Shown here one piece after another: positions 32,427 to 46,583 of a stretch of 64,000 nucleotides of DNA. Under the pieces are notes generated by a model. It ran no database searches. It was not told the origin of the DNA and was given only the letters and a program-made list of their open reading frames with translations. The DNA lies in the NCBI RefSeq assembly GCF_021603645.1, contig NZ_BQHJ01000001.1, positions 434,001 through 498,000 of the forward strand. Direction: 5' to 3'. The stretch comes from Pseudomonas pseudonitroreducens (lineage in GTDB: Bacteria > Pseudomonadota > Gammaproteobacteria > Pseudomonadales > Pseudomonadaceae). Position numbers and translations under genes: made by a program. Every line of letters begins with the position of its first letter. Position 1 is the stretch's first letter.

Positions 32427-33347
32427 ATGACGCAAGCCAAGGCCCTGCTGATCCTGCACGGCAAGCAAGCCGCCAACGAAGAGGTGCGTGCCGCCGTGCT
32501 GGCCACGCGCGAAGCGGGGCGAGCACTGGATGTGCGGGTGACCTGGGAAGGCGGCGACGCCCGGCGCCTGGTGGAGGAGGGGCTGGCGGCGGGATACACC
32601 ACGCTGATCGCCGGCGGTGGCGACGGCACCGTGCGCGACGTCGCCGAAGCGCTGGTCCAGGCCGGCGGCAAGGCCAGCCTGGCGATCCTGCCGCTGGGCA
32701 CCGCCAACGATTTTGCCCGTGCCGCCGGCGTGCCGCTGGAGCCGGCCGCCGCGCTGGCGCTGCTGGACATACCGGCGCGGCCCATTGACCTGGGCGAAGT
32801 GGACGGGCAGTTCTTCCTCAACATGGCCACCGGCGGCTTCGGTTCGAAGGTTACCGCCAACACCCCGGAAGACCTGAAGAAGCTGCTCGGCGGGGCTGCC
32901 TACCTGCTCACGGGGCTGACGCGCTTTTCCGAGGTGCACGCCGCTCAGGGGCGCTTCACCGGGCCGGATTTTGAGTGGGAGGGAGAATTCCTTGCGCTGG
33001 GCATCGGCAATGGCCGCCAGGCCGGCGGCGGACACGTGCTCTGCCCGCAGGCCACGGCGGACGACGGTTTGCTGGATGTGAGCATCCTGCCGACGCCGCA
33101 GGACATGGTCGGCACTCTCGGCGCACTGCTCGGTAGCGGCTTCGGCACCCAGGACGTATTCGTCCGCGCGCGGGTGCCCTGGGTCGAGGTGGAGGCCCGC
33201 GAAGGGTTGGACGTCAACCTCGATGGCGAACCGCTGGAAGGCCGCAAGCTGCGCTTCGAGATACGCCCGGCAGCGCTCAGGATGCACCTGCCGGCGGATT
33301 CGCCGTTGCTTTCCGCCACTGGGCGCCTGGCCGCTGAGCCGGGCTGA
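32427..33347 (+). CDS. yegS: YegS-like lipid kinase (diacylglycerol kinase catalytic family)
   Basis: A 306-residue lipid kinase of the DAGK_cat family. The nucleotide-binding IAGGGDGTVRDVAEAL and LPLGTANDFARAA motifs are intact, and the metal-site region MATGGFGSKVTA is present. E. coli YegS phosphorylates phosphatidylglycerol. GGGAGGAAAC precedes ATG 32427. It follows the kinase gene by 79 bases and ends the AGPS-like/GlpD-like/kinase cluster, strengthening a lipid theme. Confidence 0.88.
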   Translation: MTQAKALLILHGKQAANEEVRAAVLATREAGRALDVRVTWEGGDARRLVEEGLAAGYTTLIAGGGDGTVRDVAEALVQAGGKASLAILPLGTANDFARAAGVPLEPAAALALLDIPARPIDLGEVDGQFFLNMATGGFGSKVTANTPEDLKKLLGGAAYLLTGLTRFSEVHAAQGRFTGPDFEWEGEFLALGIGNGRQAGGGHVLCPQATADDGLLDVSILPTPQDMVGTLGALLGSGFGTQDVFVRARVPWVEVEAREGLDVNLDGEPLEGRKLRFEIRPAALRMHLPADSPLLSATGRLAAEPG

Positions 33348-33460
33348 TCGCGCTGGTCCGGATCGGGCAAGTCGTGCATGATGGCGCACGGCCAGTATCT
33401 TGTTGGCAACGATACGGCCGATAGCTCTCCCGCACGACTCATTTCGAATCTGGAGCAGGC

Positions 33461-34390
33461 ATGGCCGGTATTCTCGACACTGTCGATCAACGCACCCAAC
33501 TGGTAGGCGAGAACCGCCTGGAAATCCTGGTCTTCCGCCTCGCCGGGCGGCAGCAGTTCGCGATCAACGTGTTCAAGGTGCAGGAGGTGCTGCAGCTGCC
33601 GCGTCTGACCCTGATCCCGCAGCGCCACCCGATGATCTGCGGGGTGATCAACCTGCGTGGCCAGACCCTGCCGGTGATCGACCTGTCGCGTGCCATCGGC
33701 ATGCGCGCGCTGACCCCGGATGCCAACAGCACCATCATCGTCACCGAGTACAACCGCTCGGTGCAGGCCTTCCTGGTGGGCGGGGTGGAGCGCATCCTCA
33801 ACCTCAACTGGGAGTCGATCCAGCCGCCGCCCGGTGGCGCCGGTCGCCAGCATTACCTGACCGCGATCACCAAGGTGGAAGACCGCCTGGTGGAGATCAT
33901 CGATGTCGAGAAGGTGCTGGCCGAGATCGTGCCGATGAATACCCGTGTCTCCAGCGACCGCCTGGACGACACACTGCTCAGCCAGACCCGTGGCCGCGAA
34001 GTGCTGGTGGTGGATGACTCGAGCGTCGCCATCACCCAGCTGCGCGATACGCTCGGCCAGCTCGGCCTGCGCCTGCACGTGGCCACTGACGGCCTGCGCG
34101 CGCTGCAGCAGCTCAAGCGCTGGGCGGACGAAGGCCTGGATATGGACGAGAAGCTGCTGATGGTCTTTACCGACGCCGAGATGCCGGAGATGGACGGTTA
34201 TCGGTTGACCACCGAGATCCGCAGCGATCCGCGCCTGCGCGATCTCTACGTGGTGCTGCATACGTCGCTGTCGGGCAGTTTCAACGATGCCATGGTGAAG
34301 AAGGTCGGCTGCGACGATTTCCTCTCCAAGTTCCAGCCGGACCAGTTGGTCGAAGTGGTGCGCCGTCGCTTGCAGAAAGTCCCTGCCTAG
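33461..34390 (+). CDS. cheV: CheV chemotaxis coupling protein
   Basis: A 309-residue CheV: an N-terminal CheW-like domain (about 20-160; FRLAGRQQFAINVFKVQEVL, CGVINLRGQTLPVIDLS) fused to a receiver domain (about 182-305) with the acidic pair in LVVDDSS, phospho-acceptor Asp in VFTDAEMPEMDG and Lys in DFLSKFQPDQL. It couples receptors to CheA and adapts by phosphorylation. It stands alone, outside a che operon. ATG 33461 has GGAGCAGGC ahead. A REP pair begins 9 bases after its stop. Confidence 0.92.
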   Translation: MAGILDTVDQRTQLVGENRLEILVFRLAGRQQFAINVFKVQEVLQLPRLTLIPQRHPMICGVINLRGQTLPVIDLSRAIGMRALTPDANSTIIVTEYNRSVQAFLVGGVERILNLNWESIQPPPGGAGRQHYLTAITKVEDRLVEIIDVEKVLAEIVPMNTRVSSDRLDDTLLSQTRGREVLVVDDSSVAITQLRDTLGQLGLRLHVATDGLRALQQLKRWADEGLDMDEKLLMVFTDAEMPEMDGYRLTTEIRSDPRLRDLYVVLHTSLSGSFNDAMVKKVGCDDFLSKFQPDQLVEVVRRRLQKVPA

Positions 34391-34398
34391 CTGCTTTC

Positions 34399-34476
34399 GT
34401 AGGAGCGAGCTTGCTCGCGAACCGCTTGATGCCGTTGCCTCCGGAAAAAAGCGTTCGCGAGCAAGCTCGCTCCTAC
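34399..34476. repeat. REP inverted pair (REPIN) 3
   Basis: Inverted copies of GTAGGAGCGAGCTTGCTCGC with a spacer of about 30 bases between cheV and the MOSC gene. Confidence 0.9.
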
Positions 34477-34551
34477 AAGTTCGTTGCCATTGCTAGACGC
34501 CCGTTCCACACCGTATAAGGTCGCTTTCGCCTGCACGAAAGGAAGCCTCCG

Positions 34552-35361
34552 ATGTACACCCTCAGCGAGCTCTACCGCTACCCGGTCAAATCCACCGCCT
34601 ATGAGCCTCTGGAGTCCGTCCGCCTGGACGCCCTGGGCCTGGAAGGGGATCGACGCTGGATGGTGGTCGACTCTGCCAATGGGCGCTTCCTGACCCAGCG
34701 CCTGCTGCCGCAGATGGGCCGTATCGAGGCGCGCTGGCAGGACGATTTCCAGGTATTGCGCCTGCGCGCACCGGGCATGGACGACCTGCTGGTGGATGTG
34801 CCGGGGCGCGATGACAACCTGCGTGGCGTGCTGATCTGGCGCGACATGTTGCAGGTGCCCGATGCCGGTGATGCGGCGGCGCAGTGGCTGAGCACTTTCC
34901 TGCAGCGTGATGTGCGCCTGGTGCAGATTCCCGAGGAGCGTGCACGGCAGGTGGATACCGCCTACGCCGAGCCTGGCGAACACGTGCATTTTGCCGACGG
35001 CTTCCCGTTGCTGCTGATCGGCCAGGGCTCGCTGGACGACCTGTCGGCCAAGGTTGGTCGCCCGCTGGAGATGCTGCGCTTCCGCCCGAACCTGGTGGTG
35101 GCCGGCGCCGAACCGTTCGCCGAGGACGGCTGGAAGCGCATCCGCATCGGTGATGTCACTTTCAAGGTCGCCAAGCCCTGCTCGCGCTGCATCCTCACCA
35201 CCATCGACCCGCATACCGGCGAGCGCGATGCCGCCCGCGAGCCTTTGGCGACCCTGCTGGGCTATCGCAACGTCAATGGCGAGGCGCTGTTCGGTCAGAA
35301 CCTGCTGGCGGAAAACCGCGGTGAGCTCAAGCTGGGCATGCCGGTGGAAGTGCTGGAATAA
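34552..35361 (+). CDS. MOSC-domain protein, YcbX/mARC-like
   Basis: A 269-residue protein with an N-terminal MOSC_N beta-barrel (SELYRYPVKSTAYEPL, GLEGDRRWMVVD) and a C-terminal MOSC domain with FRPNLVVAGAEPFAEDGW and the cofactor-ligand Cys region KPCSRCILTTID. Such proteins bind molybdenum cofactor and reduce N-hydroxylated compounds (YcbX and mitochondrial mARC). It lacks the C-terminal 2Fe-2S ferredoxin domain of E. coli YcbX, so it needs a separate electron donor. Molybdenum cofactor genes lie about 9 kb away. Confidence 0.87.
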   Translation: MYTLSELYRYPVKSTAYEPLESVRLDALGLEGDRRWMVVDSANGRFLTQRLLPQMGRIEARWQDDFQVLRLRAPGMDDLLVDVPGRDDNLRGVLIWRDMLQVPDAGDAAAQWLSTFLQRDVRLVQIPEERARQVDTAYAEPGEHVHFADGFPLLLIGQGSLDDLSAKVGRPLEMLRFRPNLVVAGAEPFAEDGWKRIRIGDVTFKVAKPCSRCILTTIDPHTGERDAAREPLATLLGYRNVNGEALFGQNLLAENRGELKLGMPVEVLE

Positions 35362-35477
35362 CGGACCGGCGTACGACGCGGAGCGTTGAACGCCCTACGT
35401 AACTGCATGTGGGTATGGAAGTTCTGGAGTAGCGCGCATAGGCACATCGCGCCTAGGGTTGTGCGCAGCCCCAACTT

Positions 35478-35554
35478 GTAGGAGCGAGCTTGCTCGCGAA
35501 CTCGCCCGACGCCTGTGCCGCCGGAAAATCTGTTCGCGAGCAAGCTCGCTCCTG
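35478..35554. repeat. REP inverted pair (REPIN) 4
   Basis: Same inverted repeat pair; the right end reads GCTCGCTCCTGC, one base different from the other copies (CTAC). Confidence 0.88.
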
Positions 35555-35578
35555 CAGGGGGTGTTCGCCGTCAGCGCC

Positions 35579-35959
35579 TTACAGCTTGCTGTCGACGCAA
35601 CCGGTGCTCTGGCACTCGCGCTCACGCTCGCGCAGCACGGCCAAGCGCTCGTTGGTCTTGTCCACGGCGCATTGCAGGTTGACGAAGTAGCCGCCGTCGC
35701 GCTCGTAGCTGCACTGCGCATCGCGATCCTTGATCCAGGCGATCTGGCTCTTCTTCAGCGCGGCCTTCTGGCCGTCGTTGAGCATCTTGCGCAGGGTGCC
35801 GAATTCATTGTTCAGCTCGCGGTCAACCTGGGCGTATTCGGTGCTCAGGCAATACACGCTGTCGAAGGCGTTGCGCGGCTTCTCGCAGGCAGCCAGGGCC
35901 AGATCGGCGCTGAGCAGGCCGGCGGCAAGCATGGAGAGGGAGAGAACGGTCTTGCGCAT
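35579..35959 (-). CDS. LprI-like (DUF1311) periplasmic protein, possible lysozyme inhibitor
   Basis: A 126-residue secreted protein with a signal peptide ending ADLALA at about residue 23. The mature part has the DUF1311/LprI pattern: CEKPRNAFDSVYCLS, helical YAQVDRELNNEFGTL, KKSQIAWIKDRDAQCSYE, and paired Cys residues (Cys25-Cys37 and later ones) suited to disulfides. Related proteins inhibit lysozyme in mycobacteria. No operon partner is evident; slt lies upstream on the same strand. Confidence 0.78.
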   Translation of the reverse strand: MRKTVLSLSMLAAGLLSADLALAACEKPRNAFDSVYCLSTEYAQVDRELNNEFGTLRKMLNDGQKAALKKSQIAWIKDRDAQCSYERDGGYFVNLQCAVDKTNERLAVLRERERECQSTGCVDSKL

Positions 35960-35990
35960 GGAAATTTCCTTTTTTCCTTGAGGAGATGAA

Positions 35991-36014
35991 AGCCGCCCGG
36001 CGAGTGCCGGGCGG
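35991..36014 (-). terminator. Hairpin after slt
   Basis: CCGCCCGGC-GAGT-GCCGGGCGG, a 9-bp stem 10 bases beyond the slt stop on the minus strand; only a short T-rich tail follows. Confidence 0.6.
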
Positions 36015-36023
36015 TGGAGGATG

Positions 36024-37949
36024 TCAGAGTTCGTCGAAGAAGCGTTCGTGCCAGTCGACGATGGGCTGCGGCGCGTTGAGCTTCTGCCCGTAGATCACTG
36101 CGTAGGACAGCACGTTCTGCACGTAGGAACGGGTCTCATCGAACGGAATGGTCTCGACCCAGACGTCGAAGGCCAGGTGGCGCGCATCCTTCAGCCACTG
36201 GCGTACGCGGCCGGGGCCGGCGTTGTAGGCGGCGGTGGCGAGCACGCGGTTGCCGTTGAACTGGCCGTGCACCTGGCTCAGGTAGGCAGCGCCGAGCTGG
36301 ATGTTCACATCCGGCACTATCAGTTGCTGCGGCGAAGCCAGCGGGATGCCGAACTTGCGCGAGGTTTCCTTGGCGGTGGCCGGCATCAGCTGCATCAGGC
36401 CGGTGGCGCCAACGCCCGAGCGTGCATCGGACATGAAGGCGCTTTCCTGGCGGGTGATGGCGAACACCCAGCTGGAGTGCAGGCCGCGGTTGCGTGCCTC
36501 GCGCACCAGGGTGTTGCGGTAGGCCATGGGGAAGCGGATATCCAGGTCGTCCCAGTACTTGGCCTGGCTGATGGCACGGATGGCCGGGAAGTACCACTGC
36601 ATGTCGTAGGCGATCTTGGCCTGGGCCAGCAGTTCGTCGTGGCTCAGGTGGCGGGCGGCGTGGTACCACTCGCGGCGGGCGTTGATGATCTCGCCACGGG
36701 CGTAGAACTCCAGGGCCCGGCGGGTGCTCGGTGCGTTGCGTACGCGCTGCATTGTCGCCGCGTCCAGCGATACCGGGCGGTTATTCAACTGGTAAGGGGC
36801 GTTGATCCGGTCCGCGGCGAGGAATCCGTAGAAGTCACGTTCGCCAGCCACCGGCTGGTACAGGCTGATGGCCTGCTTGTTCTGCGGCTGCGCCAGTTGC
36901 AGCGAGCGCGCCTGCCAGTACTTCCAGCGGTTGGTCTCGGCCAGTGACGGCGGCAGCGCGCGGGTCAGCTCGTAGGCTTCTTCCCAGCGACCCAGGCGCA
37001 GCAGCAGGCGCAGGCGCCATTCGGTGACGGTGTCGTCGCGCAGTTGCGGGTCGTACTTGACCATCATCGGCAGGGCGCGCGGGTCATAGCGACGCGCCAG
37101 GCTCAGGCCGATCTCGCGAGCGATGGAGACTTTCTCGTCGCTGGAGAAGGGCAGCACCGAGCTGTAGTAGTCCAGCAGGTTGATGGCCTTTTCCGGGTCC
37201 TGCTTGGCCAGGCGGCGCAGGCCGAGGCCGACCACGTCGGCAGTGGCGTGGTCGCGGGCGCCGAAGCGGGTGGTCTGGCTCAGCTGCGCCGGGTTCTGCG
37301 CGACATTGACCATCAGCGCGCCCTGGCTGCCCAGGGTTGGCAGGCGCTTGGAGAGCACCGTGGCGAGGCTATAGTTGCCTTTCTCGGCGGCCAGCTTCAG
37401 GCGCTTCCAGACCTTTTCCTCGGTGAGCTGGCCATCGGCCTGCCACATGGCGAAGGTCGTGTCGCAAGCGTCGGGCTGCGGCTTGCCCACCAGCCAGAGC
37501 TTCTCGGCGGTGGCGTAGCCCTCGGCCTTGTTGCCGTGGCCCAGCTGGTACTGGCCGTAGAGGCAGTCCAGCTCGGTGAAATTCATCTTCGGGTCGTAAT
37601 AACGGACGAACGTGTTCCAGTCGCCGCGATCGGCCAGTTGGCGCATCCAGCGCAGTTTCAGCCAGTTGATCTGCGGCAGGTCGCCGTGCTGCTCGATGAA
37701 ACGTTCGATTTCGGCGTTGCTGGCGCTTTTCAGGCGGTTGGTCAGCTCGTCGTAGGCCAGGTACGGCTGCAGCGGATAATCGGCCAGTGCCGACTGGTAG
37801 CTGAAATACGGGCCGCTGTCGCCACGCGCCAGTGCCTTCTGCGCCTCGTCGTACATCTGGCGCTGCTGGGGCAGGGACGCTGCGTTGGCTGTCGAAGCGG
37901 ACAGGCTGAGGATCAGGCAGGAAAACAGTGAGAAAAGGCGACCGCGCAT
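36024..37949 (-). CDS. slt: Soluble lytic murein transglycosylase Slt70-type
   Basis: A 641-residue periplasmic enzyme that cleaves glycan strands to 1,6-anhydro-muropeptides. Signal peptide (about 1-23, STANA), a long superhelical U-domain of repeats, a linker, and the C-terminal lysozyme-like domain with the catalytic Glu in ITRQESAFMSDARSGVGATG, then LMQLMPATAKE and AYNAGPGRVRQWL. ATG 37949 has GGAAGAGCC ahead; the frame extends upstream to 38003 but that would mask the signal peptide. Its products feed NagZ, also encoded here. Confidence 0.92.
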   Translation of the reverse strand: MRGRLFSLFSCLILSLSASTANAASLPQQRQMYDEAQKALARGDSGPYFSYQSALADYPLQPYLAYDELTNRLKSASNAEIERFIEQHGDLPQINWLKLRWMRQLADRGDWNTFVRYYDPKMNFTELDCLYGQYQLGHGNKAEGYATAEKLWLVGKPQPDACDTTFAMWQADGQLTEEKVWKRLKLAAEKGNYSLATVLSKRLPTLGSQGALMVNVAQNPAQLSQTTRFGARDHATADVVGLGLRRLAKQDPEKAINLLDYYSSVLPFSSDEKVSIAREIGLSLARRYDPRALPMMVKYDPQLRDDTVTEWRLRLLLRLGRWEEAYELTRALPPSLAETNRWKYWQARSLQLAQPQNKQAISLYQPVAGERDFYGFLAADRINAPYQLNNRPVSLDAATMQRVRNAPSTRRALEFYARGEIINARREWYHAARHLSHDELLAQAKIAYDMQWYFPAIRAISQAKYWDDLDIRFPMAYRNTLVREARNRGLHSSWVFAITRQESAFMSDARSGVGATGLMQLMPATAKETSRKFGIPLASPQQLIVPDVNIQLGAAYLSQVHGQFNGNRVLATAAYNAGPGRVRQWLKDARHLAFDVWVETIPFDETRSYVQNVLSYAVIYGQKLNAPQPIVDWHERFFDEL

Positions 37950-38156
37950 GGCTCTTCCGGGAAGATGATCGGTGGGCGCTGGATGACGCGCGCCCGCTGC
38001 CACCTAGCTTAGCCTGTTGCGCGAGGGGGGCGAAAGCGCCGCCACGGTTACGCCGCACAAAGGCGGACGCCAGTCTCGCCTTGCGAGATTGTGTGCGACC
38101 CTCTGACTTTTGCGCACTTTCCCTTAAACTGCGCGCCCTGTTTGTGGAGATACCCA

Positions 38157-40067
<1,911 letters not shown>

Positions 40068-40131
40068 TCCGGTCGGTCAGGCGAGGTGCCCGTGTGCGTA
40101 TCGCTGATCAAAGACTGCTAGGAATGGCCGC

Positions 40132-40818
40132 ATGGCAATCGAGTACCGCATCACCCTGGATGATGAGCACGAGTTCAGTTATCGCATCGAACTGGAGCGC
40201 CAGTACGACCCGCACGCCGCGGCCCAGACGCCACGCTGGACGCGCCTGGAGAACAACCGTTGCAGCAATTGCCCACTGAACCCGGCGCAGTACAGCCACT
40301 GCCCGGCAGCCGTGGATCTGCACCGGGTGATCGAGGATTTCCGCGGTCTGCCGGCGTTCAAGAAGGTCTCGGTGCAGGTCCGCACGCCGGAGCGCGAATA
40401 CATCAAGCATGCGGGACTGGAGGAAGGCCTGCGCGCGCTGCTCGGCGTGATCATGGCCACCAGCGCCTGTCCGCTGCTGGGCCGGCTCAAGCCGATGGCG
40501 CAACAGCACCTGCCATTCGCCAGTAACCAGGAGTTCATCCTGCGCGCGGTGTCGCTCTACCTGATGCGGCAGTACTTCAATTTCCGCGAAGGCCGGCACG
40601 CCGACTGGGAGCTGAAGGGGCTGGTGAAGCAGTTCCAGCAGTTGCAACTGGTGAACCAGGCGTTCTGGCAGCGAATCCACGAGACCTGCGAGGGCGACTC
40701 GAACCTGAAGGCTTTCCTCAGTTTCTTCTCCATGGCATCGAGCATGAGCTATTCGCTGGAGGCGCAACTGCAGAAGGTGCGGCCGCTGCTGATGAGCGGG
40801 GACATGCTCGGCGCCTGA
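40132..40818 (+). CDS. Conserved protein of unknown function (DUF6901-like) with Cys cluster
   Basis: A 228-residue cytoplasmic protein I recognise only as a conserved Pseudomonas hypothetical. Near residues 43-60 it has CSNCPLNPAQYSHCP, a CxxCx9C pattern that could hold zinc or an iron-sulfur cluster, followed by helical segments (GLRALLGVIMATSACPLLGRL) with a fourth Cys. No membrane segments or signal peptide. It follows uup by 64 bases and could be co-transcribed. The conserved Cys pattern and helical C-terminus hint at a metal-dependent regulator, but no function is claimed. Confidence 0.7.
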   Translation: MAIEYRITLDDEHEFSYRIELERQYDPHAAAQTPRWTRLENNRCSNCPLNPAQYSHCPAAVDLHRVIEDFRGLPAFKKVSVQVRTPEREYIKHAGLEEGLRALLGVIMATSACPLLGRLKPMAQQHLPFASNQEFILRAVSLYLMRQYFNFREGRHADWELKGLVKQFQQLQLVNQAFWQRIHETCEGDSNLKAFLSFFSMASSMSYSLEAQLQKVRPLLMSGDMLGA

Positions 40819-40862
40819 AACCAGGCGGGCCCCGCAGGGCCCGCTGTCTCACTTGAGTTGGC

Positions 40863-41303
40863 TCAGCTGGTTTTCTGCAGGCGCACAGCGAGAACGTCGC
40901 AAGGCGCTCCGTGCAGCACGTCGTTGGCGGTGGAGCCCAGCAGCAGGGCGAGGCCGTGGCGGCCGTGGCTGCCGACGACGATCAGGTCGCAGTCCTGCTC
41001 ATCGGCGAGGCGGTGGATTTCCTGGCGCGGCTGGCCGTAAACCAGGTGGCACTGGGAGCTGGTGATTTCGGCGTAGGTAAGGGTGAACTGGTGCAGGCGT
41101 TCCTTGGCCTGGTCGAACTGCTGCTGTTGCAGCATCGACAGGTCCATCGGCACGTCGCCGCCGAAGGCCATGGCCATGGGCTCGACCACATGCACCGCCG
41201 AGAGCCGGGCATCGTTGGCCTTGGCCAATGCGACCGCCCGCTTCATCACCGGATCGCATTCTTCGGTAAGGTCGACGGCGACCAGAATGTGTTGGTAGGG
41301 CAT
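40863..41303 (-). CDS. Universal stress protein (UspA family)
   Basis: A 146-residue single-domain universal stress protein. It begins YQHILVAVDLTEECDPVMKRA and ends with the nucleotide-binding GxxGxxxxxxxxGS pattern (VGSHGRHGLALLLGSTAN), indicating the ATP-binding subgroup. ATG 41303 has GGAGGAG ahead; the frame runs on to 41333 but that start lacks a site. Cytoplasmic and probably dimeric; in Pseudomonas relatives are induced by oxygen limitation and starvation. Confidence 0.9.
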   Translation of the reverse strand: MPYQHILVAVDLTEECDPVMKRAVALAKANDARLSAVHVVEPMAMAFGGDVPMDLSMLQQQQFDQAKERLHQFTLTYAEITSSQCHLVYGQPRQEIHRLADEQDCDLIVVGSHGRHGLALLLGSTANDVLHGAPCDVLAVRLQKTS

Positions 41304-41384
41304 GAGCGTCTCCTCCGGGGGACTCGTTATCAATCAGTATGGCCCCAATGGCCGTGCTTGACCTGTTTGACCGGTATAACCGAT

Positions 41385-41819
41385 ATGACCACGTGGATGG
41401 TAATTCTTCTCATCGCATTGGTGCTCAGCCCGCTGACCTGGCTGATCCCGTCGCGCGGCCAACGCGGGCAGATGGACCTGCGCCTGCAGGCGCGGCGCCT
41501 GGGGCTGGCCATGCAGATGGCGCAGCAGGACTGGCCGCACTGGCTGGAACGGCAGCCGCCGCGGCAGTGCGCGCAGTACCACCGGGCCCGGGGCAGGAAC
41601 CGGGATGCCTGGTGCTACTGGCAGAGCGAGCCGGGCGTATGGCTGGATCGCTGGCGCGAAGCGAGTGCTCCGCCCGAGCTGGCCCAGGCGCTGGCCGGCC
41701 TGCCCAGGGACGTCTACATGGTCGAGGCGACGCCGCAGTTCCTGGCACTGTACTGGGGGGAACGGGGCGATGCCGGCGACCTGCAGCGGGTCGCCGATTT
41801 CATCAAGCAGCATGCCTGA
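41385..41819 (+). CDS. Small membrane-anchored protein of unknown function
   Basis: A 144-residue protein with one N-terminal transmembrane helix (MTTWMVILLIALVLSPLTWLI in outline) and a soluble tail rich in Trp, Arg and Gln (LQARRLGLAMQMAQQDWPHW, WCYWQSEPGVWLDRW). It resembles a conserved Pseudomonas hypothetical gene found beside the universal stress gene. The frame opens far upstream at 40911, antisense to that gene, so ATG 41385 is chosen. The ribosome-binding site is weak. No function assigned. Confidence 0.68.
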   Translation: MTTWMVILLIALVLSPLTWLIPSRGQRGQMDLRLQARRLGLAMQMAQQDWPHWLERQPPRQCAQYHRARGRNRDAWCYWQSEPGVWLDRWREASAPPELAQALAGLPRDVYMVEATPQFLALYWGERGDAGDLQRVADFIKQHA

Positions 41820-41824
41820 GCGGA

Positions 41825-42631
41825 TCAGCTCTGCTGCGCAGCGTAGAGGCCGGAAACCTTTTCCAGGTCTTCGATGATGCGGTCGGAGTACTTGTTGATC
41901 AGGAAGGGCACGCTGTTCTGGTTGTAGTTCTGCAGCGATTTTTCGATATAGCGCCACTTGATCGCCACGCCGCGCAGCTCCTGGCCGATCTCCGGCGTGG
42001 TCTGCGGCGCCTGTTGCAGTTTCACCAGATTGATGGCGAAGCGGTTGGCCAGGTCATCCAGCGGGCGTTCCTCGCCGCCGCCGAAGAAGCTGGCGCCCAC
42101 CGAGGCGTTGCGCGAGGCGTAGTCCACCGCGATGTCCTGCATCAGCAGGCTCTGCTCGCGGGTCTGCTGGGTCAGCGGCGGGACCTTGCTGCCGCTTTCC
42201 TCCTGGATTTTCGCGTAGAGCTGCTCGGCGGTATCCAGCAGCTTGCGGTTCTGCGCGGCGAGGTCGGCCACCGGTTGCAGGTCGGTATAGCCGCTCTTGT
42301 CCAGCGCGCCGGTGAGGGTGCGCAACTGAGCTGCGTAGGCCTTCCATTCATCCTGCAGTTCAGTCTTGAGCTTCTTCGATTCGTTGCCGGGCATGTCGCC
42401 GAGCTGGCCCAGGGCGTCCGTGGCGCTCTGCGATGAGGCCTCGACCATCTTGGCGTACTTCTGGTCGCCTTCCATCGCGTTGAACATGAAGAAGTCGCCA
42501 AGGCTGCGCTGGGCGGCGAGGCGGGTCTGGTGGACATTGAGCAGGTCGCTGGCAGCGTCGGCGGCAGCGATGAGGGGCAGGGCGGTAAGCGCGAGCGCAG
42601 ACAGCAGACGCACGAGCGGACGGCTGGACAT
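41825..42631 (-). CDS. Secreted protein of unknown function, PilJ/NarX-like helical domain
   Basis: A 268-residue exported protein. A signal peptide (about 1-25, ALPLIAAADA) precedes an all-helical mature region with DLLNVHQTRLAAQRSLGDFF and repeated Gln/Leu-rich helices, reminiscent of the PilJ/NarX-type periplasmic four-helix ligand domain. There is no membrane anchor or output domain, so it would be a free periplasmic protein. ATG 42631 has AAGGAG ahead. Its stop is 5 bases from the convergent gene at 41819. Function unknown. Confidence 0.65.
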   Translation of the reverse strand: MSSRPLVRLLSALALTALPLIAAADAASDLLNVHQTRLAAQRSLGDFFMFNAMEGDQKYAKMVEASSQSATDALGQLGDMPGNESKKLKTELQDEWKAYAAQLRTLTGALDKSGYTDLQPVADLAAQNRKLLDTAEQLYAKIQEESGSKVPPLTQQTREQSLLMQDIAVDYASRNASVGASFFGGGEERPLDDLANRFAINLVKLQQAPQTTPEIGQELRGVAIKWRYIEKSLQNYNQNSVPFLINKYSDRIIEDLEKVSGLYAAQQS

Positions 42632-43106
42632 CGTTCCAACTCCTTGGAGCCATGGGCTTCTTGTTGTTTTGTTTTGCACAGGTTCCAGGCGCCTGCCGGC
42701 GTTGGCAGAAGGCAGATCGCCATTGCGCCCGACTCTAGCGCGGGCCATGGGGTTTGACCAGTGGCTGTCGGGACGACGGTGCCAGGTAGCAATTGTCACG
42801 ATAGGCATGGTGAATAGCGCGTCAGGGCTGCGCTGAATGCTCCGGGCCAGACGCCCCGGCCGCTTTGCGACTGTTACGTCTCGCCGATTGACAAGCCCTG
42901 GCTTTTCCTAGAAGGTGGGCGCACCCAAATCAAACGGGCGTATGAATCGAGCGTTTGCCCCGTGCAGTGACTCGATCAGAACGCCCCGGCTATCGCGTCG
43001 GCGGGTGTGCCGCAAGCTTTGGGACTATCCTCGGCGACTGCCGGGCCGTCCCGATACACGGTGTCCGACGTGTGATTTCAAGCTTCCCTAGCGTGGAGAT
43101 CAGTTG
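42632..43106. other. Promoter region upstream of fadBA
   Basis: This 475-base stretch separates the divergent exported protein from fadB. It contains the 27-bp inverted repeat at 42931-42957 listed separately. No coding frame is convincing. Confidence 0.5.
42931..42957. promoter_or_regulatory. Inverted repeat upstream of fadB, possible PsrA-related site
   Basis: CAAACG, 15 bases, then CGTTTG. The arms match the CAAAC/GTTTG half-sites of the PsrA boxes found before psrA, but the spacing is wider than their 4 bases. PsrA is known to control fadBA5 in P. aeruginosa, which makes the site plausible; it could also be chance. Confidence 0.4.
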
Positions 43107-45254
<2,148 letters not shown>

Positions 45255-45269
45255 GTGCGCAACGAATAG

Positions 45270-46460
<1,191 letters not shown>

Positions 46461-46476
46461 GCTTTCGTCGATGGGA

Positions 46477-46509
46477 GAGCCGGGGCCTTGTGCCCCGGCT
46501 TTCGTTTTT
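46477..46509 (+). terminator. Rho-independent terminator of fadBA
   Basis: AGCCGGGGC-CTTGT-GCCCCGGCT followed by TTCGTTTTT, 17 bases after the fadA stop. Confidence 0.88.
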
Positions 46510-46583
46510 GTCGGGTGGGGATTGCCCGGCGGTCGCGCAATCAGCACAATCGCCGCCTTTTGGCCGGCCGAGGGAGAACCGAC

